From assembly GCF_025175675.1 (NCBI RefSeq), contig NZ_JANIOA010000007.1, positions 1 to 64,000 on the forward strand: a DNA stretch of 64,000 nt, given 5' to 3'. Every line of letters starts with the position of its first letter. Position 1 is the first letter of the stretch. Positions 18,388 through 27,416 of the stretch are shown here, one piece after another. The DNA is from Sedimenticola hydrogenitrophicus (GTDB lineage Bacteria > Pseudomonadota > Gammaproteobacteria > Chromatiales > Chromatiaceae). The position numbers were made by a program, and so were the translations under genes. The notes under the pieces were generated by a model that saw only the letters and a program-made list of their open reading frames with translations, did not search any database and had not been told where the DNA came from.

Positions 18388-19040
18388 ACATGGACAAACA
18401 AGAATCCACGGCGACCGACCCCGACCTGTCCCTGTTGTCGATCACCCTGCTCAGGGGGGTGATCTACCGGGAGGGCAACGAACAGTTGTGGGGTGCGCTG
18501 CTGACGCTTCAGGCGCGGCTGCGGGACTACATGGCGGTGCTGAACCTGGATCTGGTGCTGGACGAGGCGGAGGGTTACGCCTTTCTCAAAAGCCGGCCGG
18601 ACCCGGCGGAGGGGGATGACGCCCCCAGATTGCCGCGACTGGTGGCGCGCCGCCCTCTCTCCTTTCCGGTTAGCCTGCTGCTGGCGCTGCTGCGCAAGAA
18701 ACTGGCCGAGTTCGATGCGGGCGGCGGTGACACGCGACTGGTGCTGACACGCGACGAAATCGTCGAACTGATCCGGCTCTTTTTGCCGGAGACAAGCAAC
18801 GAGGCGCGACTGATCGACCGGATCGAGAGCGACATCAACAAGGTGGTCGATCTCGGCTTCCTGCGGCGTTTAAAGGTCACCGGCGGACCGGCGAGCTACG
18901 AAGTGCGGCGCATCCTCAAGGCCTTTGTCGACGCCCAGTGGCTGGCGGAGTTCGATGCGCGCCTGGCGGCGTATCGCAGGCAACTTACGGGAACCTCTGT
19001 GGAGGAAATGGAGAAAGCACCACAGGGAGATACTCCATGA
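18384..19040 (+). CDS. jetB: Wadjet protein JetB (DUF4194)
   Basis: A 218-aa protein of the DUF4194/JetB type, the MukE-like winged-helix KITE subunit of the Wadjet SMC complex. It contains LLSITLLRGVIYREGNEQLW, VLTRDEIVELIRLFLPETSN and DKVVDLGFLRRLKV-type wing sequences (read as NKVVDLGFLRRLKV). The start is GTG at 18384 (GTGA overlap with jetA) or ATG at 18390. It ends with an ATGA overlap with jetC. Confidence 0.9.
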   Translation: MNMDKQESTATDPDLSLLSITLLRGVIYREGNEQLWGALLTLQARLRDYMAVLNLDLVLDEAEGYAFLKSRPDPAEGDDAPRLPRLVARRPLSFPVSLLLALLRKKLAEFDAGGGDTRLVLTRDEIVELIRLFLPETSNEARLIDRIESDINKVVDLGFLRRLKVTGGPASYEVRRILKAFVDAQWLAEFDARLAAYRRQLTGTSVEEMEKAPQGDTP

Positions 19041-22000
19041 ACGATCCGCAGACGCTGGGCCTGGACTTCATTGCGGATGACACCCTGTCAGGCTTCCGGC
19101 TCCGGCGACTGGAGGTATTCAACTGGGGCACCTTCGACGGCCGGGTGTGGACGCTGCAACCGGATGGCCGCAACGGCCTGCTGACCGGAGACATTGGCTC
19201 CGGCAAGTCGACCCTGGTGGACGCGGTCACTACCCTGCTGGTGCCGGCCCAACGCGTCGCCTACAACAAAGCAGCCGGTGCCGATGCGAAGGAACGGACG
19301 TTGCGCTCCTACGTCCTGGGCTTCTACAAGTCCGAGCGCAATGAGGCGACAGCTTCCGCGCGGCCCGTCGCCCTGCGTGACCACAACAGCTACTCGGTCA
19401 TCCTCGGCGTCTTCCACAATGCGGGCTACGACCAGACGGTGACCCTGGCGCAGGTATTCTACTGGAAAGAGCCGCAGGGGCAACCGGCGCGCTTTTTCGT
19501 CGGCAGCGAGCGGGAGCTGTCCATCACGAAGGACTTTTCCCGCTTCGGTTCCGACATCGCGCAACTGCGCAAACGGCTGCGCGGACAGGGTGCGGAAATT
19601 GAGGACAGTTTCCCAAAATACGGAGCCTGGTTCCGGCGCCGGCTCGGGATCGACAATGAACAGGCGCTGGAGCTGTTCCACCAGACGGTGTCGATGAAGT
19701 CGGTGGGCAACCTGACCGACTTCGTGCGCAGTCACATGCTTGAGCCCTTCGACGTGGCACCACGTGTCCAGGCGCTGATCGGCCATTTCGACGACCTCAA
19801 CCGCGCCCACGAGGCGGTGCTCAAGGCCAAGCGGCAGGTGGAGCTGCTCACACCGCTGGTGGCTGACTGCGCGCGCCACGACGAACAGACAGCGGGGCTA
19901 GAAGGGCTGCGCCAGTGCCGCGAAACACTGCGCCCCTATTTCGCAGGGTTGAAGCTCGGCCTCCTCGATCGCCGCCTGCAATTGCTGGCCGAAGAGGCGA
20001 CCCGCCTAGCGGCGCGAACGCGCGACCGCGAGGAGCAGCGCGACCGAGAGCGCGGCGAGGTGGAGCGCTTGAGGCAGGCCGTCAGCGCGCACGGCGGTGA
20101 CCGCCTCGCTCAGCTGGCCGGCGAGATCCGCGACCAGGAACGCGAACGGGATCGCCGCAAGCAGAAGGCTGACCGTCACGCAGATCTCCTGGCCACCGTG
20201 GATGAGCTACCTGTGGCAGATGAGGAATCTTTCCTGTCAGCGCGGCGGCGCACCGGCGAGCGGCGCGAAGCCGCGGGTCAGCAGGAGGCCGACCTGCAGA
20301 ACCAAATTACCGAATGGGGTGTCACCCTGCGTGAAGGCCGGCGCGAGCACGAGCTGCTCACAACAGAGATCACCAGCCTCAAGGGACGACGTAGCAACAT
20401 CCCTTCGGCTCAGGTAGCGATGCGCGAGACCCTCTGTGCCGCCCTCGGGTTACCCGAGGAGGCGATGCCCTTCGCTGGCGAACTGATCCAGGTGCGCGAG
20501 GATGAGCACAACTGGGAGGGGGCCATCGAGCGGGTGGTACGCAACTTCGGCCTGTCGCTGCTGGTGCCCGATGCCCATTATAGTGCGGTGGTCGCCTGGG
20601 TGGATCGCACACATCTGGCCGGAAGACTGGTGTATTTTCGAGTTCGCCCGCCACGGCTGGGCGAGCTACCCGACCTGCATCGCGACTCGTTGGCGAGAAA
20701 GCTCGCCATCCAGCCCCAGTCTCCCTTCTACGACTGGCTGGACCGTGAGCTCGCTCATCGCTTCGACCACGCCTGTTGCGCGACCCAGGAGCAGTTCCGC
20801 CGCGAGACCCGCGCGCTCACCCACGCCGGCCAGCTCAAGGCCCCCGGCGAACGGCACGAGAAGGACGACCGCCACGCCATTTCAGACCGCAGCCGCTACG
20901 TGTTGGGCTGGCGCAACGAGGCCAAGATTGCCGCGCTGGAGGCGCAGACGCGGACGTTGGAGACGCGACTGGGTGAAATCGGCAGTCGGGTCGGGCGGGC
21001 GCAACAAGAACAGACGACATTGCGCCGGCAGATCGAGGCCCTAGCCAAGCTGGAGGAATTCGCCGAGTTCCGAGAGCTCGACTGGCAGGGTTGCGCCGCC
21101 GTCGCCGCCCGCCTGCACGACGAACTGGCGCGACTGGAGGCCGCCAGCGACCGGTTGCGCGAGCTGAACGAACAGCTGCATCTGGCACAGGCAGCCCTGC
21201 AGGCCAGTGAGACGGCGTTGTCGGAACTCAATCGCGAGCAAGGCGGCGTTCAAGCCAAACGCGACGCGGGCGAGAGCTTGCGAGCGGAGACCGAGGCGCT
21301 GGTCGTCGAGTTGCCGATGGAGATCCGCTCCACGCTGGAGGCGCTGCGCACGGAACTCTTGGGTGAACATCAGCTTTCAGTCGAGTCCTGTGACAACCGC
21401 GAACGGGATATGCGTGAGGCACTGCAGGGACGCATGGACGCCGGGGCCAAGATGTTGGCGCGTCTGACCGAAAAGATCATCAAGGCAATGTCCGCCTTCA
21501 AGGAGGAATTCAAACTGGAGACCGCCGACTTCGATGCCAGCCCGGCGGCCACCTATGAATACCGCAACCTGCTCGACCAGCTGAACCGCGACGACCTGCC
21601 CCGCTTCGAGACGCGCTTCAAGGAGCTGTTGAACGTCAACACCATCAACGAGATCGCCAACTTCAATGCCCAGCTCGCCCGCGAGCGCGAGACCATCCGG
21701 GAACGCATCGACCAGATCAACAATTCGCTGACCCAGATCGACTACAACCCCGGGCGCTACATCCTGCTGGAGTCCCAGGCCAGTCCGGACGCCGAGATCC
21801 GCGACTTCCAAGGCGATCTGCGCGCATGCACCGAGGGCACGCTGACCGGTTCCGAGGATGCGCAGTATTCGGAGATCAAGTTCCTCCAGGTCAAGGCCAT
21901 CATCGACCGCTTCCGCGGCCGCGAAGGGCTCTCCGAGCAGGACCGGCGCTGGACCGCCAAGGTGACCGACGTGCGCAACTGGTTCCTGTTCGCCGCCAGC

Positions 22001-22399
22001 GAGCGCTGGCGCGAGGACGACAGCGAGTACGACCACTACTCGGACTCCGGCGGTAAGTCCGGCGGCCAGAAGGAGAAGCTCGCCTACACCATCCTCGCCG
22101 CGAGCCTGGCCTACCAGTTCGGCCTGGAGTGGAGCGCGGTGCGCTCGCGCTCCTTCCGCTTCGTGGTGATCGACGAGGCCTTCGGCCGTGGCTCGGATGA
22201 ATCTGCCCAGTACGGCCTGCGTCTTTTCCAACAGCTCAACCTGCAACTGCTGATCGTCACTCCGCTGCAGAAGATCCACATCATTGAGCCCTTCGTCTCC
22301 AATGTCGGCTTCGTCCACAACGAGGACGGCCGCGCATCCAAGCTGCGCAATCTCGCCATCGAGGAATACCGGGAAGAGAAGGCGAGGTTCAGCGGATGA
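19037..22399 (+). CDS. jetC: Wadjet SMC-like ATPase JetC
   Basis: A 1120-aa MukB/SbcC-like ATPase. It has Walker A GDIGSGKSTLVDAVTTLLVP (about residue 50), two long coiled-coil arms rich in Glu/Arg, a central hinge (about 450-620), the ABC signature SDSGGKSGGQKEKLAYTILA and Walker B FVVIDEAFGRGSDES (about 1040). It provides the loop-extrusion motor of Wadjet. The true start is the ATG at 19037 (ATGA overlap with jetB); the frame extends upstream only within jetB. All ATPase motifs are intact. Confidence 0.94.
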   Translation: MNDPQTLGLDFIADDTLSGFRLRRLEVFNWGTFDGRVWTLQPDGRNGLLTGDIGSGKSTLVDAVTTLLVPAQRVAYNKAAGADAKERTLRSYVLGFYKSERNEATASARPVALRDHNSYSVILGVFHNAGYDQTVTLAQVFYWKEPQGQPARFFVGSERELSITKDFSRFGSDIAQLRKRLRGQGAEIEDSFPKYGAWFRRRLGIDNEQALELFHQTVSMKSVGNLTDFVRSHMLEPFDVAPRVQALIGHFDDLNRAHEAVLKAKRQVELLTPLVADCARHDEQTAGLEGLRQCRETLRPYFAGLKLGLLDRRLQLLAEEATRLAARTRDREEQRDRERGEVERLRQAVSAHGGDRLAQLAGEIRDQERERDRRKQKADRHADLLATVDELPVADEESFLSARRRTGERREAAGQQEADLQNQITEWGVTLREGRREHELLTTEITSLKGRRSNIPSAQVAMRETLCAALGLPEEAMPFAGELIQVREDEHNWEGAIERVVRNFGLSLLVPDAHYSAVVAWVDRTHLAGRLVYFRVRPPRLGELPDLHRDSLARKLAIQPQSPFYDWLDRELAHRFDHACCATQEQFRRETRALTHAGQLKAPGERHEKDDRHAISDRSRYVLGWRNEAKIAALEAQTRTLETRLGEIGSRVGRAQQEQTTLRRQIEALAKLEEFAEFRELDWQGCAAVAARLHDELARLEAASDRLRELNEQLHLAQAALQASETALSELNREQGGVQAKRDAGESLRAETEALVVELPMEIRSTLEALRTELLGEHQLSVESCDNRERDMREALQGRMDAGAKMLARLTEKIIKAMSAFKEEFKLETADFDASPAATYEYRNLLDQLNRDDLPRFETRFKELLNVNTINEIANFNAQLARERETIRERIDQINNSLTQIDYNPGRYILLESQASPDAEIRDFQGDLRACTEGTLTGSEDAQYSEIKFLQVKAIIDRFRGREGLSEQDRRWTAKVTDVRNWFLFAASERWREDDSEYDHYSDSGGKSGGQKEKLAYTILAASLAYQFGLEWSAVRSRSFRFVVIDEAFGRGSDESAQYGLRLFQQLNLQLLIVTPLQKIHIIEPFVSNVGFVHNEDGRASKLRNLAIEEYREEKARFSG

Positions 22400-23580
22400 T
22401 CGCCAAGTGGACCCACCCGGCCGATGTGCGCGAGCAGCTGCGCAAGCTGTGGGATCGTGGCGACCTGCTGCGCCATCTGATTACCGGTGAGCCCGCCTTC
22501 CCCCTGAAGCTAAGGTTCAAGGGGCCAACCTCCGCGGAGATCGCCGAGCGCTTCGATGCCGTGCGCGACTGGATCACCTGCTTGCGCGAGCTGAGGGCGG
22601 TACGCATCCAATGGCGCGAGTTCGCGCACCGGGTGCACGGGAGCAACGCCCTGCCTAAATACCTGTGGCTTGACAATCTGGATGATGTCCTGAACCTGAT
22701 CGGCAAGGCCCGTGAGGCGGCCCGTTTCCAGGTGTTGCTGGAGACGCTGCGCACAAGGCGGCCGGAGCTCGAGCCTTGGCTAATCCGCCGCCCGCTGCGG
22801 GCGCTGGAACTGGCGGACGAGGTCGATCGCCTGCTCGATATCGTCGCCTGGCTCAGGACACACCCCCGGCCCGATGTCTACCTGCGGCAAGTGGATCTGC
22901 CCGGGGTGCACACCAAGTTTATCGAGGCCCATCGCGGTCTGCTCGCCGAGTGGCTGGACCTCGTGCTGCCGCCCGAGGCGATCGATAAGGCCAGTACCGG
23001 CGTCGCCCAATTCGCCCGACGCTACGGTTTCCGCGACAAGCCGACCCGCATCCGTTTCCGCCCCCTCGATGAGCGAATCACGCTGCTACCCGTTCCGACA
23101 CGACCGGACCTGACCTTGGACGCCGACAGCTTCGCCTCCCTCGACCTCCCCGTGCGACGGGTCTTCATCACCGAAAACGAGACCAACTTCCTCGCCTTCC
23201 CCTCGGTGACCGGCAGCATCGTCATCTTCGGCTCGGGATACGGCTGGGAAGCATTGGCCCGGGCGCAATGGCTGCTGCGCTGCCCGATTCACTATTGGGG
23301 TGATATCGACACCCACGGCTTCGCCATCCTCGACCAACTGCGCGCACACCTGCCACACGTCGAATCGCTGCTCATGGACCGGGAAACCCTGACCGCACAT
23401 GAGGCGCTCTGGGGCCGGGAAGAGACCCAGCACACCCATGACCTTCCCCGGCTAACCGAACAGGAGCGCGACCTCTTTGATGACCTGCGCGACAATCGCA
23501 TACGCCCCGGCCTGCGCCTCGAGCAGGAACGAATAGGCTTCGCCTTTGTCGAGGCGGCATTGCGAGGGATTGGTAGTTAG
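22396..23580 (+). CDS. jetD: Wadjet nuclease subunit JetD (DUF3322/DUF2220)
   Basis: A 394-aa protein. The N-terminal DUF3322 part starts MIAKWTHPADVREQLRKLWD. The C-terminal TOPRIM-like DUF2220 part has ITENETNFLAFP, VIFGSGYGWEALARAQWLL and the acidic metal site YWGDIDTHGFAILDQLRAHL (about residue 302). JetD cuts circular DNA reeled in by JetABC. It overlaps jetC by ATGA and completes an apparently intact Wadjet operon of jetA-B-C-D order. Confidence 0.92.
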   Translation: MIAKWTHPADVREQLRKLWDRGDLLRHLITGEPAFPLKLRFKGPTSAEIAERFDAVRDWITCLRELRAVRIQWREFAHRVHGSNALPKYLWLDNLDDVLNLIGKAREAARFQVLLETLRTRRPELEPWLIRRPLRALELADEVDRLLDIVAWLRTHPRPDVYLRQVDLPGVHTKFIEAHRGLLAEWLDLVLPPEAIDKASTGVAQFARRYGFRDKPTRIRFRPLDERITLLPVPTRPDLTLDADSFASLDLPVRRVFITENETNFLAFPSVTGSIVIFGSGYGWEALARAQWLLRCPIHYWGDIDTHGFAILDQLRAHLPHVESLLMDRETLTAHEALWGREETQHTHDLPRLTEQERDLFDDLRDNRIRPGLRLEQERIGFAFVEAALRGIGS

Positions 23581-23679
23581 GACTCGCACAGCCCCCTGCG
23601 GCGCGCAGCAGCACCTATCGTCCGACCCAGCCCACCCCTTCTCCGTCAACCATCCCGCGTGCCGGGTTCGAGCCGATCC

Positions 23680-23802
23680 GTCCTGATACTCCGGGATTAT
23701 CTCGACCTGACTCCACGTAATGGCAAATACACAGAAAACCAGCTACAGGAACGCCAACGGCTTGAGAACACTGTATTGAGTATCAAGCCCGGCGAATCCT
23801 AG
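23680..23802 (+). pseudogene. Coding-like remnant downstream of jetD
   Basis: An open stretch of about 41 codons (VLILRDYLDLTPRNGKYTEN, then QLQERQRLENTVLSIKPGES) ends in TAG at 23800. It looks more like protein than random sequence, but has no start of its own and no recognised family. By chance or descent it is in frame with jetD, separated by the jetD TAG and about 100 bp of low-quality sequence. It is probably the 3' scrap of a lost island gene. Confidence 0.3.
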
Positions 23803-23865
23803 TCAAAATACATCCTGATTATCAATGAACGTCAGCTACGCGTGTCGGAGCGGACCATCAGCACC

Positions 23866-23966
23866 CGTCATTCCCGCTGCCTCCGTCATTACCGCGAAGG
23901 CGGAAATCCAGGGTTTGCGCGCACCTCGGGTTGCGGCTGGATTCCTGCTTCCGCGGGAATGACGGA
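23866..23966. repeat. Palindromic intergenic repeat (CGTCATTCCCGC type)
   Basis: It begins CGTCATTCCCGC and ends GCGGGAATGACG. Internal paired segments GGCGGAAATCCAG and CTGGATTCCTGC face each other, so the roughly 100-bp unit can fold into one long hairpin. This motif pattern is widespread as dispersed extragenic repeats in proteobacteria. Only one copy is present here. It separates the Wadjet operon from the restriction operon and could terminate or stabilise either transcript. Confidence 0.7.
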
Positions 23967-24012
23967 ACTTGGCTTACCTTTCTTTCTAATCAGGAAATAC
24001 ATTACAGAAGTC

Positions 24013-24026
24013 ATAACAGATGTTAT
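24013..24026. promoter_or_regulatory. Candidate operator upstream of the XRE-hsdRMS operon
   Basis: ATAACAGATGTTAT is a perfect 6-2-6 palindrome in an AT-rich promoter-like stretch (GTTATATTTT, then GAATATACAT), about 65-75 bp before the XRE gene at 24088. Controller-like XRE proteins commonly bind such sites to autoregulate restriction operons. The site is seen; its use by this protein is inferred. Confidence 0.45.
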
Positions 24027-24087
24027 ATTTTGGCCCGAATATACATGAACAGTTGCGCTCAAGTGCCGGTAGCAGACGGAAACCACC

Positions 24088-24297
24088 ATGATCACACACC
24101 CCGAAAACTTTCCGATGCGGGTCAAGGACGTGCGGCGGCAGCTGGCGCTCTCCCAGGAGGAGCTGGCCCACGCCCTCGGCGTGAGCTTCGCCACGGTCAA
24201 CCGCTGGGAGAACGGCAAGACGGTGCCGTCGAAGCTGGCGCAGCGGCAATTCGAGCAGTTTTGCGCGCAGAAAAGGAAACAGGGGGAGTTGGATTGA
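24088..24297 (+). CDS. XRE-family helix-turn-helix regulator
   Basis: A 69-aa protein, essentially one HTH domain: MRVKDVRRQLALSQEELAHA, then LGVSFATVNRWENGKTVPS. It probably represses its own operon. It resembles the short HTH proteins that precede type I restriction and MTase genes rather than a toxin-antitoxin partner. Its TGA overlaps the hsdR ATG by one base (TGATG), so hsdR translation is coupled to it. An ATG at 24115 is a possible shorter start. Confidence 0.85.
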   Translation: MITHPENFPMRVKDVRRQLALSQEELAHALGVSFATVNRWENGKTVPSKLAQRQFEQFCAQKRKQGELD

Positions 24298-27200
24298 TGG
24301 TTTTCAGCGAAGACTCAAGGGTCAAAATTCCCTGCATTCTGCATCTGGTCCGCCTTGGCTACCGCTACCTCTCCCTCAAGAATGCCGTATGGGATAAAGA
24401 GACCAACATCTTCCCGGTTCTGTTCCATACAGCCATTGCCCGGATCAATCCCGACATAGTAGCAGACGACATCGAGCGACTGCTGACTGACGTCAAGCTC
24501 TCGCTGGAAAACGAGGATCTCGGCAAGGCCTTCTACGATAAACTCACGGAACGCTCGGGCACCCGGCTGATCGATTTTACCGATTTCTCGAACAACAGCT
24601 TCCATGTGGTCACTGAGCTGACCAGCAAGAATGGCGACGATGAGTTCCGGCCCGACATCACCCTGCTCATCAACGGCATGCCGCTGGTGTTCATCGAGGT
24701 CAAGAAACCCAATAATCGTGAAGGTGTCCTGGCCGAGCGCAACCGCATCATTACGCGCTGCCGCAATCCCCGCTTCCGCCGCTTTCTCAATATCACCCAG
24801 CTGATGGTCTTCTCCAACAACATGGAGTACGACGATGGCTCGCCGCAGCCCATTGAGGGGGTGTTCTACGCCAGCCCGTCGTATGATGCGCCTATCTTCA
24901 ACTACTTCCGGGAAGAGGAAACACTGAACCTCACCGACCTGCTGGCCGACGAGGACGATGCGCTCGAAAACGAGGTGCTCCGGGACAACAACCTCAACGT
25001 CATCAAGCACAGTCCTGAATTCATCAGCAACAAGTCGCCGGACACGCCGACCAACCGCATCTGCACCTCTCTGTTCAGCCGCGACCGCCTGGCGTTCCTG
25101 CTGCAATACGCCCTGGTCTATGTGAACGAGACCGACGGCCTGCACAAGCACGTCATGCGCTACCCTCAACTCTTCGCCACCAAGGCGATTGAACGCAAGC
25201 TCGATGCAGGTGTGCGCAAGGGGATCATCTGGCATACTCAGGGCAGCGGCAAGACCGCGTTAGCCTACTACAACACGCGCTTTCTGACCGATTACTTCCA
25301 GCGCCGGAGCATCATCCCCAAGTTCTATTTCATCGTCGATCGGATCGACCTGCTCATCCAGGCGCAGCGGGAATTCTCCAGCCGTGGGCTGACGGTCCAC
25401 ACCATCGATACCCGTGAGGCCTTCACCCGCGACATCAAGGCGACAAAGGCGATCCACAACGACTCCGGCCGGTCGGAGATCACGGTGGTCAACATCCAGA
25501 AGTTCCAGGATGACCCGGACGTGGTCCGTACCGAGGACTACGACGTCAGCATCCAGCGCGTCTACTTCCTCGACGAGGTGCACCGCAGCTACAACCCCAA
25601 AGGCAGCTTCCTCGCCAACCTGAGCCAGTCCGACCAGAACGCCATCAAGATCGGCCTCACCGGCACGCCGCTGCTGGGCGATGACTACAACTCCCGCGAC
25701 CTGTTCGGCGACTACATCCACAAGTACTACTACAACGCCTCCATCGCCGACGGCTACACCCTGCGCCTGATCCGCGAGGAGATCGCCACCAACTACAAGC
25801 TCTCCCTGCAAGAGACGCTGGCGGCAGTGGAACTCCAGCAGGGCGACATCGACCGCAAGCAGATCTACGCCCATCCGCGCTTTGTCGAGCCGATGCTCGA
25901 CTACATCATCGATGATTTCGAAAAGAGCCGGGGCGTGCAGAACGACGCCACCATCGGCGGCATGGTGATCTGCGACAGCGCCGAGCAGGCCAGGCAAATG
26001 TTCGACATATTCCAGGGCCACCTTGCCGCCAAGATTGTCGAACTCAGCCCCCACAGTGCCAGCGAATCATTGGATGAGCTACGAATGGTCGCGGACTCCG
26101 CCGCTTCTTATATTGCCAAGCAAAAGCAGGCAAACAAGATTAAAAGCGGCGCCCTGATCCTGCACGATGTCGGCAGCAAGCAGGAACGGAAAGAGTGGGT
26201 GGAAGACTTCAAGGCGGGCAATATCGATCTGCTGTTCGTCTTCAACATGCTGCTTACCGGCTTTGATGCCCACCGGCTGAAAAAGCTTTACCTGGGCCGG
26301 GTGATCCGCAAACACAACCTGCTCCAGGCCCTGACCCGGGTCAACCGCCCCTACAAGGATTTCCGCTACGGCTATGTGGTCGATTTCGCCGACATCAGCA
26401 AGGAATTTGAGGAAACGAACCAGCGTTACCTGAAAGAGTTAAATGATGAGCTGGGCGACGAACTGGAACACTACTCCCACCTGTTCAAGTCCGCCGAGGA
26501 GATCGCCCAGGAGATCGAGGCGATCAAGGACATTCTGTTCAGCTTCGATATCGCAAACGCGGAGGAATTCTCCCGCCAGATCAGCCAGATCCAGGACCGC
26601 GCCACGGTGCTGGCCCTCAAAAAGGCGCTGGCCGATGCCCGCAGCCTCTACAACCTGATCCGCCTGCAAGGGGAATACACCTTCCTCGACCAGCTCGATT
26701 TCCAGAAACTCAACCAGCTCTACCGCGAGACCTGCAACCACCTCGACCTGCTCAACCTCAAGGAGAGCATCGAATCGAGCGCCGACACCACGGGCCTGCT
26801 CAACGTCGCCCTGGAAGAGGTGCTGTTCCTCTTCACCAAGATCGGGGAAGAGGAGCTGGTGCTGGCCGACAAGCTGAAAAACACCCTGCGCCAAGCCCGC
26901 GAGGCTTTGGCCGACAACTTCGACCAGCAGGACCCCAGGTTCATCACCCTCAAGGAGGAGCTGGAGCGGCTGTTCAAGAAAAAGAAGCTGAACGAAGTCA
27001 CCCAGGAGGAGATGACCGCCAACATCGGCGCGCTCAACGCCATCCACGACAAGGTCAAGGAGCTGAACCGGCAGAACAACCGCCTCCGCGCCAAGTACCA
27101 CGGCGACGCCAAATACACCCGCATCCACAAGCGGCTGTTGGAGCGCGGCACGCTCACAGAGACCGAGCGCCGCATCTTCGACGCCCTCTCCGGCGTCAAG

Positions 27201-27416
27201 CAACAGGCCGACGACCAGGTCTTGCAAAACACCCAGTTGCTGGCCAACGAAAGCTATTTCGAGCGGATGATGATGCCGCTGGTCATTGAACAGTTTCAGA
27301 ACCAGCAGAAGATCAAACTCAACCCGGACGCCTCCCGCACCATCAACCGGCTGGTGGTAGCCGAATACACCAATGAATTTGCCTCAGGCAAAAGAACAGG
27401 AGCACCCACTTGGTAA
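24297..27416 (+). CDS. hsdR: Type I restriction enzyme R subunit (HsdR)
   Basis: A 1039-aa protein. The PD-(D/E)xK nuclease core is FRPDITLLINGMPLVFIEVK, giving D120, E134 and K136. Next come SF2 translocase motifs: Walker A HTQGSGKTALAYY (about residue 313), motif II YFLDEVHRSYNP, motif III GLTGTPLLG and motif VI LLQALTRVNRPYK. A long helical C-terminus binds the methylase core. It translocates and cuts unmethylated DNA as part of HsdR2M2S1. The start is ATG at 24297, overlapping the XRE stop; the frame upstream to 23931 covers intergenic repeats. All motifs look intact. Confidence 0.96.
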   Translation: MVFSEDSRVKIPCILHLVRLGYRYLSLKNAVWDKETNIFPVLFHTAIARINPDIVADDIERLLTDVKLSLENEDLGKAFYDKLTERSGTRLIDFTDFSNNSFHVVTELTSKNGDDEFRPDITLLINGMPLVFIEVKKPNNREGVLAERNRIITRCRNPRFRRFLNITQLMVFSNNMEYDDGSPQPIEGVFYASPSYDAPIFNYFREEETLNLTDLLADEDDALENEVLRDNNLNVIKHSPEFISNKSPDTPTNRICTSLFSRDRLAFLLQYALVYVNETDGLHKHVMRYPQLFATKAIERKLDAGVRKGIIWHTQGSGKTALAYYNTRFLTDYFQRRSIIPKFYFIVDRIDLLIQAQREFSSRGLTVHTIDTREAFTRDIKATKAIHNDSGRSEITVVNIQKFQDDPDVVRTEDYDVSIQRVYFLDEVHRSYNPKGSFLANLSQSDQNAIKIGLTGTPLLGDDYNSRDLFGDYIHKYYYNASIADGYTLRLIREEIATNYKLSLQETLAAVELQQGDIDRKQIYAHPRFVEPMLDYIIDDFEKSRGVQNDATIGGMVICDSAEQARQMFDIFQGHLAAKIVELSPHSASESLDELRMVADSAASYIAKQKQANKIKSGALILHDVGSKQERKEWVEDFKAGNIDLLFVFNMLLTGFDAHRLKKLYLGRVIRKHNLLQALTRVNRPYKDFRYGYVVDFADISKEFEETNQRYLKELNDELGDELEHYSHLFKSAEEIAQEIEAIKDILFSFDIANAEEFSRQISQIQDRATVLALKKALADARSLYNLIRLQGEYTFLDQLDFQKLNQLYRETCNHLDLLNLKESIESSADTTGLLNVALEEVLFLFTKIGEEELVLADKLKNTLRQAREALADNFDQQDPRFITLKEELERLFKKKKLNEVTQEEMTANIGALNAIHDKVKELNRQNNRLRAKYHGDAKYTRIHKRLLERGTLTETERRIFDALSGVKQQADDQVLQNTQLLANESYFERMMMPLVIEQFQNQQKIKLNPDASRTINRLVVAEYTNEFASGKRTGAPTW

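Noticed and set aside
23581-23802. jetD continuing past its TAG by readthrough
   Set aside because: JetD is already full length, and the next roughly 100 bp look non-coding; the in-frame remnant is more easily a scrap.
23931-24296. N-terminal extension of HsdR
   Set aside because: It covers the intergenic palindrome and the XRE gene in another frame; the family N-terminus starts at 24297.
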